This document shows positions 1 to 12,688 of a DNA stretch of 64,000 bases, piece after piece (the first letter of the stretch is position 1; each line of letters opens with the position of its first letter). The DNA comes from Spisula solida (Eukaryota; Mollusca; Bivalvia; Venerida; Mactridae): the NCBI GenBank assembly GCA_947247005.1, contig OX365946.1, positions 7,882,453 through 7,946,452 on the forward strand, written 5' to 3'. The notes beneath the pieces were generated by a model. The model had not been told where the DNA came from. It made no database searches and saw only the letters and a list, made by a program, of their open reading frames with translations. The position numbers and the translations under genes are program-made.

Positions 1-470
1 AAAGCTCACGAATCTCGAATCAGCCGGGAATAGATGGAATTTACTTCGAATGCAAACAGAATAAAACGGAATATTTTTTTAAGAATGCACGTCGATTACA
101 CAGGAGTACACATCGAATTTACACTTTTTGCTACATTCCGGCTAGTTCTGACGTCTTGTGATCTGGAGTCGTTGAGTATATACATATTTTAGGTTTAAAT
201 CGTTTGAAAACATTCAAAATGACCAGTATGAATTATAATTATATGGATGCGCTCCGTATGCAGACATACAGGTAATGCATCTCGAACGTACACGAATGAA
301 CCTAGAATCACCATTCAGGAATACGGTATTACGGCTCATTCCGACTCTCGTGTGATTGGGGTATAACATTAATTTTAGAATATTACTTTAACCATATGTT
401 AACTAACACTACGTGATTGGACGTCGTATTGGGTGACAACATTTGTCAGTACATCAGTACGAAATGTAAT
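1..470. other. no recognisable feature
   Basis: AT-rich DNA. I see no long reading frame, tandem array or inverted repeat on either strand. It may be an outer flank of the repeat copy that follows. Confidence 0.5.
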
Positions 471-585
471 CGGGTATATACATGTATATCTAGCTACCAG
501 AGAGTAGTTTATAAAAGTGAATATATACAGAAGAGAAACACCAAAGTAAGGCAATCAGTTTAAAGCGAGTCTAGAAAGGTATAAG

Positions 586-948
586 CAATCGGAACGGTCC
601 GTATGGCATTTTTACGGGATAAAATACCTCGGATGTATCAAGCGGATTAATCCAGCAGCTTTCTTTCTTAAATCCTACGCAGAAGAAAATGGGCCGAAGA
701 AAATAGACCGTAACTTATCAGCAGCGGAAATATCAAAATTTGTTTTATTGTTTAAACAGTACAATTTCGCTACACTCCTTGAGCATAACACACAGCTACG
801 CAGCGCTTGCTTGATGGGCTTGTATTTCATTGAATCACTGTTTAAATCTGTCATGATGACGTCATGGCAAAAGAAGTTCAAACATGGCGACGTTCTATTT
901 ACACCAGAGAGATGATTCATTCAAGATTGTCCGAGGTGTCCCGATTGA
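586..948. mobile_element. non-autonomous hAT-like element with 8 bp TSD
   Basis: The ends are CAATCGGAACGG at the left and, reading inward from the right, TCAATCGGGACACC. The flanks are GGTATAAG (578-585) and AGTATAAG (949-956), a 7 of 8 target-site duplication. The inverted sister repeat at 13.7 kb lacks this 363 bp and reads straight through at GTACAAG, so it is a paralogous empty site. An 8 bp duplication with short TIRs fits hAT. The only open frame inside (81 codons, minus strand) resembles no transposase. Confidence 0.72.
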
Positions 949-982
949 AGTATAAGACCACCACACAGAGGAGAGCAATTAA

Positions 983-1155
983 CAATACCGAATTAAAATA
1001 ACCACTATCACAATGCAAGACAAGGGGAAAGCAATTAACAATGCATAATTAAATCAACCTAGAGAACCATGTAAGACAATGGGAGATAACTAAAATTACC
1101 GAATTAAATGAACCACTTTTACCATACAAGACAAAGGAAAGCAATTAACTGCTAT
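983..1155 (+). repeat. ~55 bp minisatellite, about 3 units
   Basis: Units start with AGCAATTAAC or a variant at about 985, 1033, 1087 and 1141, and share a GAATTAAATNAACCAC core followed by ATGNAAGACAA. The same array is present in reverse complement at 13370-13710 with about six units, so unit number has changed between the two copies. Confidence 0.75.
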
Positions 1156-1310
1156 TGATATACAGGTTAGATTGAATTGGAGTTATTCGTGTTTCGATGG
1201 ACGTTTCCGATTCAACGACATAGTGTACAAGTATAAATTAAATTCAGATACTCATGCAGGTTAGGCTGAATTAACATTATATTTATTTGATGGTGTTCTA
1301 AAGTGCATTG

Positions 1311-1557
1311 GTAGCTAGGGTCATTGTGCGCTGTTCTCATTAAATGGTAAAATGGGTGTCAAAAGCTACATTGGAAATCTAAAGAAGAAGAAGAAGAAAT
1401 GTCTTGTACCTTGCAGTCGCCTTTTATGCCATCTCTTGACACGTTGTTCTATCGTCCTGGAATCGACATGACACGTAGGGACCAGAGTACACGAATCCAT
1501 CTCAGGGCAACATAAGGGTCCGTAAAAATAATGACTCCATCTCAATCCGTATGGCCT
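1311..1557. other. no gene; short AAG run
   Basis: The only structure seen is a short AAG microsatellite at about 1381-1398. It lies upstream of a tRNA-derived SINE. Confidence 0.45.
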
Positions 1558-1705
1558 TCGTAGCGCAGTGGTTAGGTCGCTAGTCGTCTATTCTGGCGAC
1601 CCAGGTTCAAATCCGGGTGGAGGAACGCATATATGACTGCCATATTTCAGCAGAAGCTGACTGGAAAAATAAAGGCTATGCTCGGCATTTTTCTCCAAAA
1701 CGTAT
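1558..1705 (+). mobile_element. tRNA-derived SINE
   Basis: A pol III A box (TAGCGCAGTGG, about 1569-1579) and B box (GGTTCAAATCC, about 1604-1614) lie at tRNA-like spacing. A near-cloverleaf can be drawn: the acceptor pairs at six of seven positions, the T stem at four of five, and the D and anticodon stems are poor. The imperfect folding and a non-tRNA body downstream (to about 1705) point to a SINE head and not a working tRNA gene. The right boundary is uncertain and I see no clear target duplication. Confidence 0.65.
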
Positions 1706-2327
1706 TTACATTGAGACAAAAATTGAGCCAAAATATACGTTAGCAGCTAGACTTATTCAGCATACTCCCTAATTTAGTCGCCTTTTTACGAACATGCAAA
1801 CTTTTCAAACAGAGGTCAAATAACACTACCGGTCTCAAATGAGAAATAATTATCTATGATTGGTAACGCACAATGCTATTTGATAGACTGATCTAAAAGC
1901 ACAGTTTGTATTGAGGTATAGTCCAGTCAGGATAAAAATCCAGTGACGCAGCGGTCGAGTCCACTATAACGGTGTAAAACCAAATATACAGGCTTATACT
2001 GTACAAACAACTATAATTTCAATGCTAAACTAACATACTAAACTTCGCTCTACCTGTTAAGACAATGGTTGTGATTTTTGCGTACACATGAACTGCAACG
2101 TCACTGTCACAATATCCTAACTGGACTATACACCATACTATGTTTACATAATACATGTCACGGAACTAAGCAAACGTCTGTCAGTTGTGTTTGTATGAGT
2201 TTAAAATATAGACGACGAATTCGTTTTCTATGTGTTGTGATTGTGACGATAAATTATCTCAATAAGTATGTCTGAAAAGACAACTCCTATGAGGATGCGC
2301 CTTATGGAAGAGATACCAGAGTTTGCT
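1706..2327. other. no recognisable feature
   Basis: AT-rich DNA without a convincing exon, repeat or RNA. Short frames entering the CCTG array from here owe their length to the array. Confidence 0.45.
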
Positions 2328-2955
<628 letters not shown>

Positions 2956-3028
2956 TTATGACATCGCTTAACTTTTGTTGGGTGGTAATTGCAAACAAAA
3001 CTCCATAATACACTCAAAGACTAAAGAA

Positions 3029-3210
3029 TATTTATTTCACGCGTTTCGTTAGTATAGCGTGAACTATTTGTCTTAACGCGTAACGGATTATATAGAGTGA
3101 TGTATTGGTCAGTTGATTTTTGCACGGGTTTTTCTGTGTAGGATAATGTGTATTGATATGTAAAGTTTTGTCATTCTACCAGACGGTTTCAGTCAGGTCA
3201 CGTCTTGTTT
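3029..3210 (+). repeat. 182 bp near-identical direct repeat, copy 1
   Basis: Identical to 8955-9136 except one base (C versus A after GCGTGAA). It holds a small hairpin (TTCACGC/GCGTGAA) near its start. It does not begin TG or end CA, there is no gag or pol between the copies, and I see no target duplication, so an LTR pair is unlikely. I do not recognise the element. Confidence 0.9.
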
Positions 3211-4130
3211 TAAGCTCTACTTAGGAACATCGTTTTCACGTATCTTCTAAGCAAAGTAACAAAGAAAAAAGACAAGTAAATTATCGCAGTTAGAGTTTAC
3301 AATTCAACGTACATTGAAAGCGACTGACGTATAATAGAGACAACACATCCGTTGACGGAGAATTATGCCGAAGAGAAGACAATTCTACCGAGCAAAACAA
3401 CATACAGCTCGCAACGTGAAAGAAATTGGCGTTCTATCAGGCATCAATTCCAAAGATACATCAGAGGCATCAACGAAGACTTGTTTACCAACAGCACAGA
3501 GAAAGCCAGGTTCTTGTTGACGATGTGAAAGCCCGGGTACTGAAGGGCTAAATGGTGTGTGTGTGTCACAGACAGATAGTACAGATACTAGATAGTACAG
3601 ATAAGTAGCTTATATGATATTTATTGTAATAACAGTGCATGTCATAGCACGTGTTTGAGTTCCTGTGAGTAACTGAGTTTACATTTTTAATGAAATATCT
3701 TGCTTAGCAAACACAATTGAGAAATGAGACTCAGTTTGTACTAACAGTCAGAGGAAGAGAGTCTCCTGTAAGTAGATTCAGTTCATGTTTTGAGCGTTGG
3801 TTTGGGATAACCTGATGAGTGGTTTGTACAATTTACATAATATATATGGAAACGGTATGTCGGTTGGCATGGTATACATTGATTCATTCTGTTGAATTGA
3901 ATATAAATATAAGTTTATTGATGAATTGTTGTTGATGAATTATTGTTGTATTCAAAAATACTACTAATTTCAACTTAAATATTTATTTGACTAAAACATA
4001 TAAAATGTCTATTGCCAATGCAATAATAATAATGTGGCAAGTTGAAAAGTTTATAAAAACATATTTACATGCCGAGACAGTAATATATGTAGTCGGTAGC
4101 AATCACTGTTTCCGGCAGGGAATGGCTCTT
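3211..4130. other. no gene recognised
   Basis: AT-rich DNA. The only local structure is a short imperfect repeat of GATAGTACAGATA near 3577-3603. Confidence 0.45.
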
Positions 4131-4138
4131 GTTACTGT

Positions 4139-6010
4139 CACAGGTGCTTGGCAAGTGGGCAAGTGGATATGACCCCCTTGATCCCCTCTACAACTCAACA
4201 TAAAAATTTAAAAAAAAATTCATATCTCTATTAGATCAATGAAAGGTTGCCCACTAGACCCCTCAAAACTGCTCAAAAATATACATGGGGTTGTGTGAAC
4301 GTCCGTTTCTCATTTAATTTCCCACCAATTATCAAAAACTGACGTTCTTATTTCGTAGGAAGGTTGATACTAGATAACAAAATCAATAAAACTTATATTC
4401 ATAAATAATAAACCTTCCAAATATGACATGATCGACCAATTCTGCCAGGTCGAACCTCCTAAGACTATCGGGCGATGCGATTGTTCACACTAAAACTGAT
4501 TAAATCGTAGAACAAACTCAATATTATACCACCAATTCGTCAAAGAATGACAGTAAAAGTAACTTACCGATATTTATCAACTGTCAATAGTCAGGTCTAG
4601 ATATTTGACGAGTTTTTTGTGCCGCTATCCCAGAATGTTGACAAACTGTCAAAAGTTTACATTTCTGATCTGTGTCGCTTGTACCAAAGAATGAAATAGA
4701 ATTTGGGTATCTTACATTATAGGACTGGCGCCATTTCTTAAAAACAGGCGGGGAAGATAAGAACTGCCCTCATAACTAAAAAAGCATAGACAAATGTGAT
4801 TTTTTTATGCTTTTAAATGATAATTAATAGTAGTTTGGGCTTCATTTGTGAATTTCAGTTCAATATCGGAATGAAAAACATAACTTATGATCAAGTTTGG
4901 GATAAAATACATGTTTGACCTTCCTTTTCAATAAGAACTTCAATCACGCATGTTAATTAAATGTATATGACACTCTATATTAACGTATGTAAAAGTTGTA
5001 AATATGCTGCCGCTTACACATATCTATCGGCCGATTTACAACGTTACCGCGGTAAGCGTAAAACGCACTATTCAAATTCTACCCTACCTTATATAAGACC
5101 TCATAATTTTACTATCTATTATCCGATTTTAAATATTTAAAGCTTGTAATGAAGCAGAGATATATGTCTGTCTAATTATACAACATTCATAACGATACCC
5201 TAATTATTAAATCCACGGCGACGAGTAAGAATCCGTCCCGCGTACAAGTAAGTTTAAACTGTCCCGTTTTTTACCAAATAAAAATGCAACCAACGGTCGA
5301 AAATCATCAAATATTAATTTCATTTTCGATCGATTTTTTTCATTAAAGCTTGTTTTAAAAGCTTATACTGTAAGGTTTTATAAAATGTAAAACCTATTTT
5401 TAAAGCATTTGCGAGTTGTCGACCGCCAACGAAATAAAACAGAATGGACGTATTCATAATAATGTGTGATGTAAATTACGCCGACCATTGGTCATCTTTT
5501 GTGGCGATTTTTTCAATTTGTCAACATTCAGGGATAGCGGCACAAAAAACTCTAAAATCTAGACCTGACTATTGACAGTTGATAAATATATCGGTAAGTT
5601 ACTTTTATTGTCATTCTTTGACGAATTGGTGGTATAATATTGAGTTTGTTCTACGATTTAATCAGTTTTAGTGTGAACAATCGCATCGCCCGATAGTCTT
5701 AGGAGGTTCGACCTGGCAGTATTGGTCGATCATGTCATATTTGAAAGGTTCATTATTTATGAATATAAGTTTTATTGCTTTTGTTATCTAGTATCAACCT
5801 TCCTACGAAATAAGAACGTCAGTTTTTGATAATTGGTGGGAAATTAAATGAGAAACGGACGTTCACACAACCCCATGTATATTTTTGAGCAGTTTTGAGG
5901 GGTCTAGTGGGCAACCTTTCATTGATCTAATAGAGATCTGATTTTTTTAAAAAATTTATGTTAAGTTGTAGAGGGATCAAGGGGGCATATCCACATGCCA
6001 AGCACCTGTG
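4139..6010. mobile_element. fold-back hAT-like element with ~500 bp TIRs and perfect 8 bp TSD
   Basis: The arms are 4139-4645 and about 5517-6010 and are near-identical inverted copies with a few small indels, including a 12-base duplication (GGCAAGTG) near the left tip. Both tips read CACAGGTGCTTGGCA going inward. The flanks are GTTACTGT at 4131-4138 and 6011-6018, a perfect 8 bp target duplication, which together with the CA start fits hAT. The 870 bp interior is AT-rich and holds no transposase-like frame, so the copy is non-autonomous. The high arm identity suggests fairly recent insertion or arm conversion. Confidence 0.9.
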
Positions 6011-6049
6011 GTTACTGTGTATTGTGTAAACTAGTCAACTGTCGGTTAT

Positions 6050-6089
6050 CGCAATAATGAGTACACGTTCGCAATAATGAGTACACGTT
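6050..6089 (+). repeat. 20 bp tandem duplication
   Basis: CGCAATAATGAGTACACGTT occurs twice head to tail, followed by a weaker ATGAATACAGTG echo. It looks like a small slippage product. Confidence 0.85.
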
Positions 6090-6544
6090 GAATTGTACAG
6101 TCTTACAAAAATGAATACAGTGCTGGGAAATCACCGGGTGTTTCGATTACAATAAGTCATACAAGTTGAATTATATAGTATCCCAAGAATGAGTACAGTG
6201 ATTTGGTTGATACGCGGTGAGTTATTTTTGTAGGCTTTTAAAGTTGTTTTTGAAGCTCCAGTGAAACGTTTTCAAATGTAATTTACCTGATAAGTTTTTT
6301 AATATTTAAGCGGTGTATCAACACGGTATGATAATTTCAGAACATACGACGTGTTTTGGATAGTAAATTTTCCCACGTTGTTAAAAATTAGTGGGCATGG
6401 AAATTATAAACATTCTTATTTTTGGCTTATGTCTTCAGTAAAGCCACATTCATCAAATTAGATTTACTTTTGGTTTTATTGAGCAATAGAAAAATGTTGC
6501 TTGGAACGTTGTTATAGGTAGTTTTGGTAGTTATATGAAGGTCA

Positions 6545-6632
6545 GGATATGAACGGCATTTGGTCGGGATATGTACGGCAGTTGATCGATATATGAACGG
6601 CATTTGACCGGTATATGAACGGTATTTTGCCG
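6545..6632 (+). repeat. 22 bp minisatellite, 4 units
   Basis: Four units of about 22 bp, each with GGATATGAACGGCATTTG or a close variant. No known role. It is the only clear structure between the fold-back element and 6.9 kb. Confidence 0.85.
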
Positions 6633-6905
6633 ACAGTATAAATAAGTCGCACTGAATGTGTGTTACAAGTCGGTAACTGGTTTGTTCCGAGTCCGGTTAG
6701 AAAATTAAATTGTCTAAGGGGAAAATTTATAGATTCACTGTATGTATACACTGTAGCGTGGTATCAACGTAAGATTATTGTCAGGGTAAACTCAGCTGAT
6801 TAAGATTCAGATCTTTGAATTTGTCGTGGAGTGAAACTATATTGTTATAGTGTAAATATATATAAATGAACATAGGTTATATATCCAAAATATGATAATT
6901 GGGCA

Positions 6906-6978
6906 TACGTCTCTGTTGACGCCAGTGGAGCTGGATTAGTAAAATATGCCAACGTCTTTGTTGACGCCAGTGGATCTG
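6906..6978 (+). repeat. 28 bp direct repeat, 2 copies
   Basis: TTGACGCCAGTGGAGCTGG at 6906-6933 recurs with two changes at 6951-6978, 45 bp on. Each copy is preceded by a related ATACGTCTCTG or CAACGTCTTTG stretch. Probably a local duplication. Confidence 0.75.
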
Positions 6979-8894
6979 GTTACGGTGCTTGTATTGAATA
7001 ATATTTATGTTTTGAAGTATCCTGTATATCATGATGGTTGAGTGACGAAATCACGTTTATCTCAAAGTGGAGAGAATTTGAATATGTTGATCTTGTGATG
7101 CAATATCATATTTCAAAATTACTAAACAAGAACGCCTTAGTTCATACAGACTGTAATATGCTAGTTCAATTTTGATAACCGGTAGTTGTAAGCATCATTT
7201 ACATAATAATAACTTATCACAAAAGGTGGATAACTGTTCAGATGCTGATATTTATACCTGGTACATTACCACGAATTGTGGTCCACGAACGAATGATAAT
7301 TTTGCTAGTCAGTTTAATAGAACAAAACATAAAATGTAATTCAGTCAAAGCACATGCAAAGCCCATAGTCTAACACAAGAAATAAATAAGTTCATAGTAG
7401 ATATAAACATTACATGCATAGAAGAAAGAGTTTAATATATAACCTGAATAGAGACAATAGAATGTATGATTGTTGTTTATGAATTTTTGATTGGAAACAA
7501 TACAAGGCTGATATATAATTACACATGTTACTCAATACTTGCGTGCTGACACTGCAGGTGTCTTGCTAAGCAAAGCTGGTCAGAGAAAAATAATTAGAAC
7601 ATTCCGCACCAAGAATAGTTGAATATGTGTTAGTAGTATTATTGTACCATGCTGGAAATCTGTTTCATATAGATCAGAATTGTTCACCAGTGGAAATCCG
7701 GCTAAAACCACAGGTGTTGGTTTGTTGACAGTCCGAACAATTAATAAGACGGGACACATGTTGAAATGGGTGTTTTGACGATAAAACGCTGCGGCTTGTC
7801 TTCGTTTTAGTACGAATTGAATAAATGAATAAATTATAACATAGATATTCTTTTCTTCAGAATCGAGTCTACAGTACAAATTGAGAAGACTGGTATGTCG
7901 GATACATGTATGTAGTTCCGAGTAGTGATCTGGTCAAGAAAATGGCTTGATAATAAAGTGAGTTCCAAAAGTGACAACAAAGTAATAAAGTATTTATACT
8001 TGTCTACTAGTATTTTCACAAAAAGGAACATTTCGTTAGTTCGATAGGAAGTTCAGCAACTTTGGAATGTTTGTATTTAACAGAACTCATTGACAAGAAG
8101 TGTTCGAATATCGTTATTTCGAAGCTAGTACATGGTATCATATGGACATATTCTTAAAAGAATCTTCCAGATCCAACCTATACTTTATATGTGAGGAATT
8201 TATATGTCGTGAAACGCATACATATGTGACATAAAACTGCTTCAGTACCCTGTGTCAAGTTAATGTTGATTGGGTTGTGTGATAAATATGTCAATACTTA
8301 AATTGTTTTGATTACCGTATTAGAAATAGTATACATATTTCTTTCGGGTGTTTCTGTTTCTTAAAAGAATGATCGATAATTTGCTGTGATATTAAGTTTA
8401 TATTTATGTTCATTTTAGCATATTCATTAAACTAACCAATACATCTTCGGAAATGAAGTCGTGGTGTCGAAAATGTTTACTTCTGTATGTCCGTATACAA
8501 TGTATCCTGCTTCAACGCTAATTCAGTATTCCGGGACAGTAATTTCTTGTTTAGGCCGTGTTTTAGATCACGTGGCAAGCAATCATATACATGTATTTAG
8601 AAGGATAAACCCGTAAGTAACACAATGGCTAGATAATCTCTACTGTTGAGGCTCAGGGAAACAGCCGGAGATTTAAACCTAGGTTTACACTCATTGAGAT
8701 CCGGTGGCGATAGTCGCGGCCGCAGCCAATTTTGGCCTGAATGACCGGTGTTGTAAAAGACACGGTCGGCGGAAGAGCGTAAACAGTAAAGATGGTTACG
8801 TTGCAGATTTTCTGGAAAGCAGACTCGCAATGTATGTAAATTTAAATCTTCAATTTACAACATATCTCAGCACCAGCCCCTTCTTTTGTAAGTC
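6979..8894. other. no recognisable feature
   Basis: AT-rich DNA. Short frames on both strands have no recognisable motif. A NotI-type GC island (GCGGCCGC, about 8717) is isolated. Confidence 0.4.
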
Positions 8895-9674
8895 TAAACG
8901 CAGGTCTGGTCAAGCAAATAGTGTTTTGTTTTATTATTTGAGTGTAGCATAGACTATTTATTTCACGCGTTTCGTTAGTATAGCGTGAAATATTTGTCTT
9001 AACGCGTAACGGATTATATAGAGTGATGTATTGGTCAGTTGATTTTTGCACGGGTTTTTCTGTGTAGGATAATGTGTATTGATATGTAAAGTTTTGTCAT
9101 TCTACCAGACGGTTTCAGTCAGGTCACGTCTTGTTTAAATTATATGTGTTATAAATGAGTATATGCTCGAAAGTATCGACGCATGTTAATACAAAACAAA
9201 TCGTTAGAATTTAGTAATATGATTTTACATCATTGTTTGTGTTCGAGGAGAGGATGTGGTCCAACATCTGGCGATACGACCCACATTTGTTTTTACATTT
9301 GTAAGCGACAAACGGACACAGGTTTCCAGAGTACTCTGGTGTTTCCTGGCCGAGTTGAATCGCAGTATCTCCTTTCATGCTGGTTGCCGTTCAGCTATAC
9401 GCATTGAAACTTTACCAAAGATAGTTATGAAATAGTGTTTCATATTAATGATTACTATAAACATTTAACATAATGTGTGTACATCTATGACATTTATTTG
9501 GTACGCTTTTTATTATGTCAAAGGTTCGTAATACAACGACAGCTTACGTTATGTAATTTCATAAACTTATATTCATGCTATCTGTATTCACTTGTCTTCA
9601 CCCAGCTGACTGAATAAACGCAGGACTGGTCAAGCAAATAGTGTTTTGTTTTATTATTTAAGTGTAGCATAGAC
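8895..9674 (+). repeat. 660 bp segment bracketed by 60 bp direct repeats
   Basis: The 60 bp at 8895-8954 (TAAACGCAGG ... GTGTAGCATAGAC) recur at 9615-9674 with two mismatches. The segment between them (8955-9614) starts exactly with copy 2 of the 182 bp repeat. This could be an unusually long target duplication, an element with short terminal direct repeats, or a partial tandem duplication. A 74-codon ATG frame inside (9183-9407) has a Cys-rich stretch but nothing I recognise. Confidence 0.75.
8955..9136 (+). repeat. 182 bp near-identical direct repeat, copy 2
   Basis: One mismatch to 3029-3210 over 182 bp in the same orientation. It abuts the left 60 bp repeat with no gap. Near-identity beside otherwise unrelated flanks implies recent copying or gene conversion. 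Confidence 0.9.
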
Positions 9675-11673
9675 ACGCACAGATGTTTCAGGAGGGCTAT
9701 TATTTTAGATAAGTACGAGGCATTGTTTTTACAATGTTCGTGGTACATGGCTTAATATTTTAACCTAAGTATAGTTTTGGAATATATTGAAAACCAATGT
9801 TTTGCACGTTTTTAACAACATGCAATTCATGGATTGACCATTGTCATAACGAGACTAGGCTACAACTGACCATGTCATAGGTAACTCAGATTGCAGGTTT
9901 CTATTGCGTGCTCCCCCACAAAATATTCAAGATGTATAACAGAACAAAAACATCGATAATGCATAGATAATTGTACAGAATATCGCTGTGTCAAAATAGC
10001 ATTAAAATAATCAAAATGTGAATTGAGCTGGACTCCTACACTGAAACCATCGTTTAAATCTTATGTGTTGACCTATATCGCTGAAATGTTTTCAGTAATC
10101 TAATTAATAACTATTGCAAAGGTGTGCATTATCAACAAATTTAATGAATAATAACATCGTACATGTTCCCATTATATAAAATGTGCGTTTATTAAGTCCC
10201 TAGGTGTATGGAGGCAACAGTTCATGCATTTAGTACAACATCGCAAATAAGATGAACAGTTATTAATACCACTGTTCTTAATAAACATATACACAAATGT
10301 AATACATATGTTTTTATAGGAAATGCTTGAACGACTGTATTATATGTAATGAAAAACAACCTACCCTAGATTTTTAGACATATCCTGATTTTGTCTAAAG
10401 GACAAAGTTTGTTCCTGCTATAGATAATGTTGGTTTACCTGTAATAAGAAATTACGCCAATGGTGTGCATTCATTCCTTACTAGATCAACAAATATCAAA
10501 CGGTGTTATGATAAAATCGCCAGATCAAAACATTTAGTCTACTACCTGTCCCGACCAAATGTGATTTTAATTTTTTGAACAATGTTGTCTGAACTCTTCA
10601 TATTTTAGTTTGCCTTTTAATAGCAAGGTTTGTCTCATTCGCCCGTTAGTATAAACGATTCCAGAATTTTTTATTTGACCATCACCATTTTGATAACCAC
10701 GTGACCCGCCCGCCATTACCAAATGTCTACTATCAGTAATGTGGCGATATATCAATGTTTAACATTTTCTGTGCCTAGAGTAAAGTCAGGCATTATGTTG
10801 ATTCCTATCATCCTGTCAATGCTTCCAATCTCATTTGTTCTCTTAGTAATTTATATATTCTCTAACCTTGTAATCATTAATGTCATTCATTTTTCCGACA
10901 ATAGTGTTTGATAAACAACAGGGGAAAATATCATTTGTATGAATTATTCATCTTATTGATGCATATCTATATACGAGGACGGATTAGGAAACAACTATCC
11001 AGAACTCAAACACACTCATAAGGACATTTAGGTTCAGTACAAAGCTACATGGAGAAACAATATTACAAAGTATTTTAAAACAATTTTGTTAGGCAACCAA
11101 ATAAAGCCTCTAATTTCTCATTTTATGTTATAGGTATGTTACATGTAGAGATGTCAATACAGAGATAAGAAAATACACCAGAACAATGCGACTTAATCGA
11201 CGATCCAAATACGTATTTAAAGGTGATTATTATGTTATACTACCAATTACGAGCATTTATTCTGGAACTCTCTGTTCTAATTTAGGCGATATAAATTATA
11301 TCAATTTAGCAGCCAGTTCATCGAACTCCTCTTAATTTCTACACTGTCGTAATTTCCCGTGTATTGACATAATCTTAAAGAAAACAATTCTTAATCTATT
11401 CAACTTTACTTTAGTAACTAATTTACTTATTCGACTCGACAACAATAAAACGTAAATATATACGACACAAACAAAAATGAATACTTTTGCTGTGAATCTT
11501 AGCTTGTGATCAATAATGATAAGCGTATAGTGATTATACACAGCATTGTGTACTTTAATGCAGACAACTATATGGAGGAGTCACACATTTTCTCACTCAA
11601 ACTTCTCGACTTAAAGCGTCTAATCTTATTTTCGTCAATGCTGAAAATAACATGACCAGACCATACAGTTATC
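9675..11673. other. no recognisable feature
   Basis: AT-rich unique-looking DNA. A 62-codon hydrophobic frame at 10723-10911 (+) has no known motif and no support for being an exon. Confidence 0.4.
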
Positions 11674-11675
11674 TA

Positions 11676-12686
11676 CGAGGGGTGATCCAGAATTACTTGG
11701 ACTTTTGCTCTAATTCAAAACCGTTATATTTACATTTACAAATCTGCGGACAATCTAATAGTGATACTGTACGCACAAATATACCAAATTTCATGTGGAT
11801 ATAATAATAAATAACGTAAATACATCGTTTGTAAGAGGGTATGGTTATGAATTGCGGGGCAGCTCAGAAATAACGCACGACGTCGCCCTCACGCCTGTAT
11901 CATTTTATGATGATTTTGAACACTGATAATAAACTATTCTTTATTTTTCCTAACCCATTATTTTCCTATTGTTTGCATATCTAATCGTTCTGTCAATATT
12001 TACCTAACTGTACCGATACCAGCCCTACAAGATAATATTTTTTCTACTAATGTCACGAATGGTTGATTCTGACCAACGTAAGCACCGATCCAGTAAACGT
12101 CAGGTTTTAACCTCTACCCACATGACCTTCACATCATTCGGGCCTTCTTTAAAACGTTTATGCTATTTAAAAACAAGTCAATGTGATACAATATGTCTAA
12201 TACTTGATTTCTCCAACATCCCTTTTGTCTGTGTTGGGGTTTTCCTAGTTGTATAAAGAATTATAGGGTTATGCGAGTGTAAAAGAAATTTTGTGACGTC
12301 ATTATTGACGTTAATTATGATATGACAACAGTTACATATATATTCATAATATGACGAGTACATCGAATTTTATTTTGAAATTTCACTCAGTTGTCGATAC
12401 AATATTAGGCAACATGATGCCATATTTTTGAATTTCTAAATGAAAAAACTCAGTAACAATCAGCAATTACGTAACACATTTTACTGAACAAATCTGTGTT
12501 GATCCGCGAAAGTATTTATGTGTTGCCATGGTAGCGTATAACTATTGATGCAAAGAATCGTTTTCTGATATGTGTTGCAATTTATGTCAATAATAGATAA
12601 AAAGCGCTTGTGTGTAATTTCATACCGATCTGACCTAAAATAAACGATCTAGAGGAAAAATCCACGTAATTCTTGATCAACCCTCG
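11676..12686 (-). mobile_element. mariner-type element with ~35 bp TIRs, degraded
   Basis: The left tip CGAGGGGTGATCCAGAATTA and right tip (inward) CGAGGGTTGATCAAGAATTA pair over about 35 bp with a few mismatches. TA lies outside both ends (11674-11675 and 12687-12688), the hallmark of Tc1/mariner insertion. TIRs of this ACGAGGG-TGATC kind are known from animal mariners. At 1011 bp it is shorter than a typical 1.3 kb full element. A decayed transposase fragment on the minus strand (12044-12160) gives the orientation. Confidence 0.85.
12044..12160 (-). pseudogene. mariner transposase fragment, N-terminal helix-turn-helix region
   Basis: Read on the minus strand this gives RFKEGPNDVKV, an interrupted stretch, then RLLDRCLRWSESTIRDIS. 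It follows the order of mariner transposase DNA-binding domains: RF.EG..DV, then a region rich in DRRLT, then TIR.I. A stop codon lies in the middle. No DD34D catalytic core is visible in the rest of the element. The call rests on motif order and the mariner-type TIRs around it. Confidence 0.65.
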
Positions 12687-12688
12687 TA

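Larger units (their letters stand above)
471..1310 (+). repeat. dispersed repeat copy A, inverted relative to 13240-13810
   Basis: This stretch matches the reverse complement of 13240-13810 in order: an entry block (TTTAAAGCGAGTCTAGA), a 55 bp minisatellite built on AGCAATTAAC, and an exit block (TATACAGG ... ATTCAACGACA). Copy A is longer because a 363 bp element sits inside it at 586-948. Identity is moderate, so the duplication is old. I do not recognise the family and see no coding capacity. Confidence 0.7.

Noticed and set aside
1560..1632. Functional tRNA gene
   Set aside because: Boxes are good but the acceptor top pair, D stem and anticodon loop are irregular; a SINE head explains it better.
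3029..9136. LTR retrotransposon with 182 bp LTRs
   Set aside because: No TG...CA ends, no target duplication, no gag or pol between, and the interior contains an unrelated hAT-like element.
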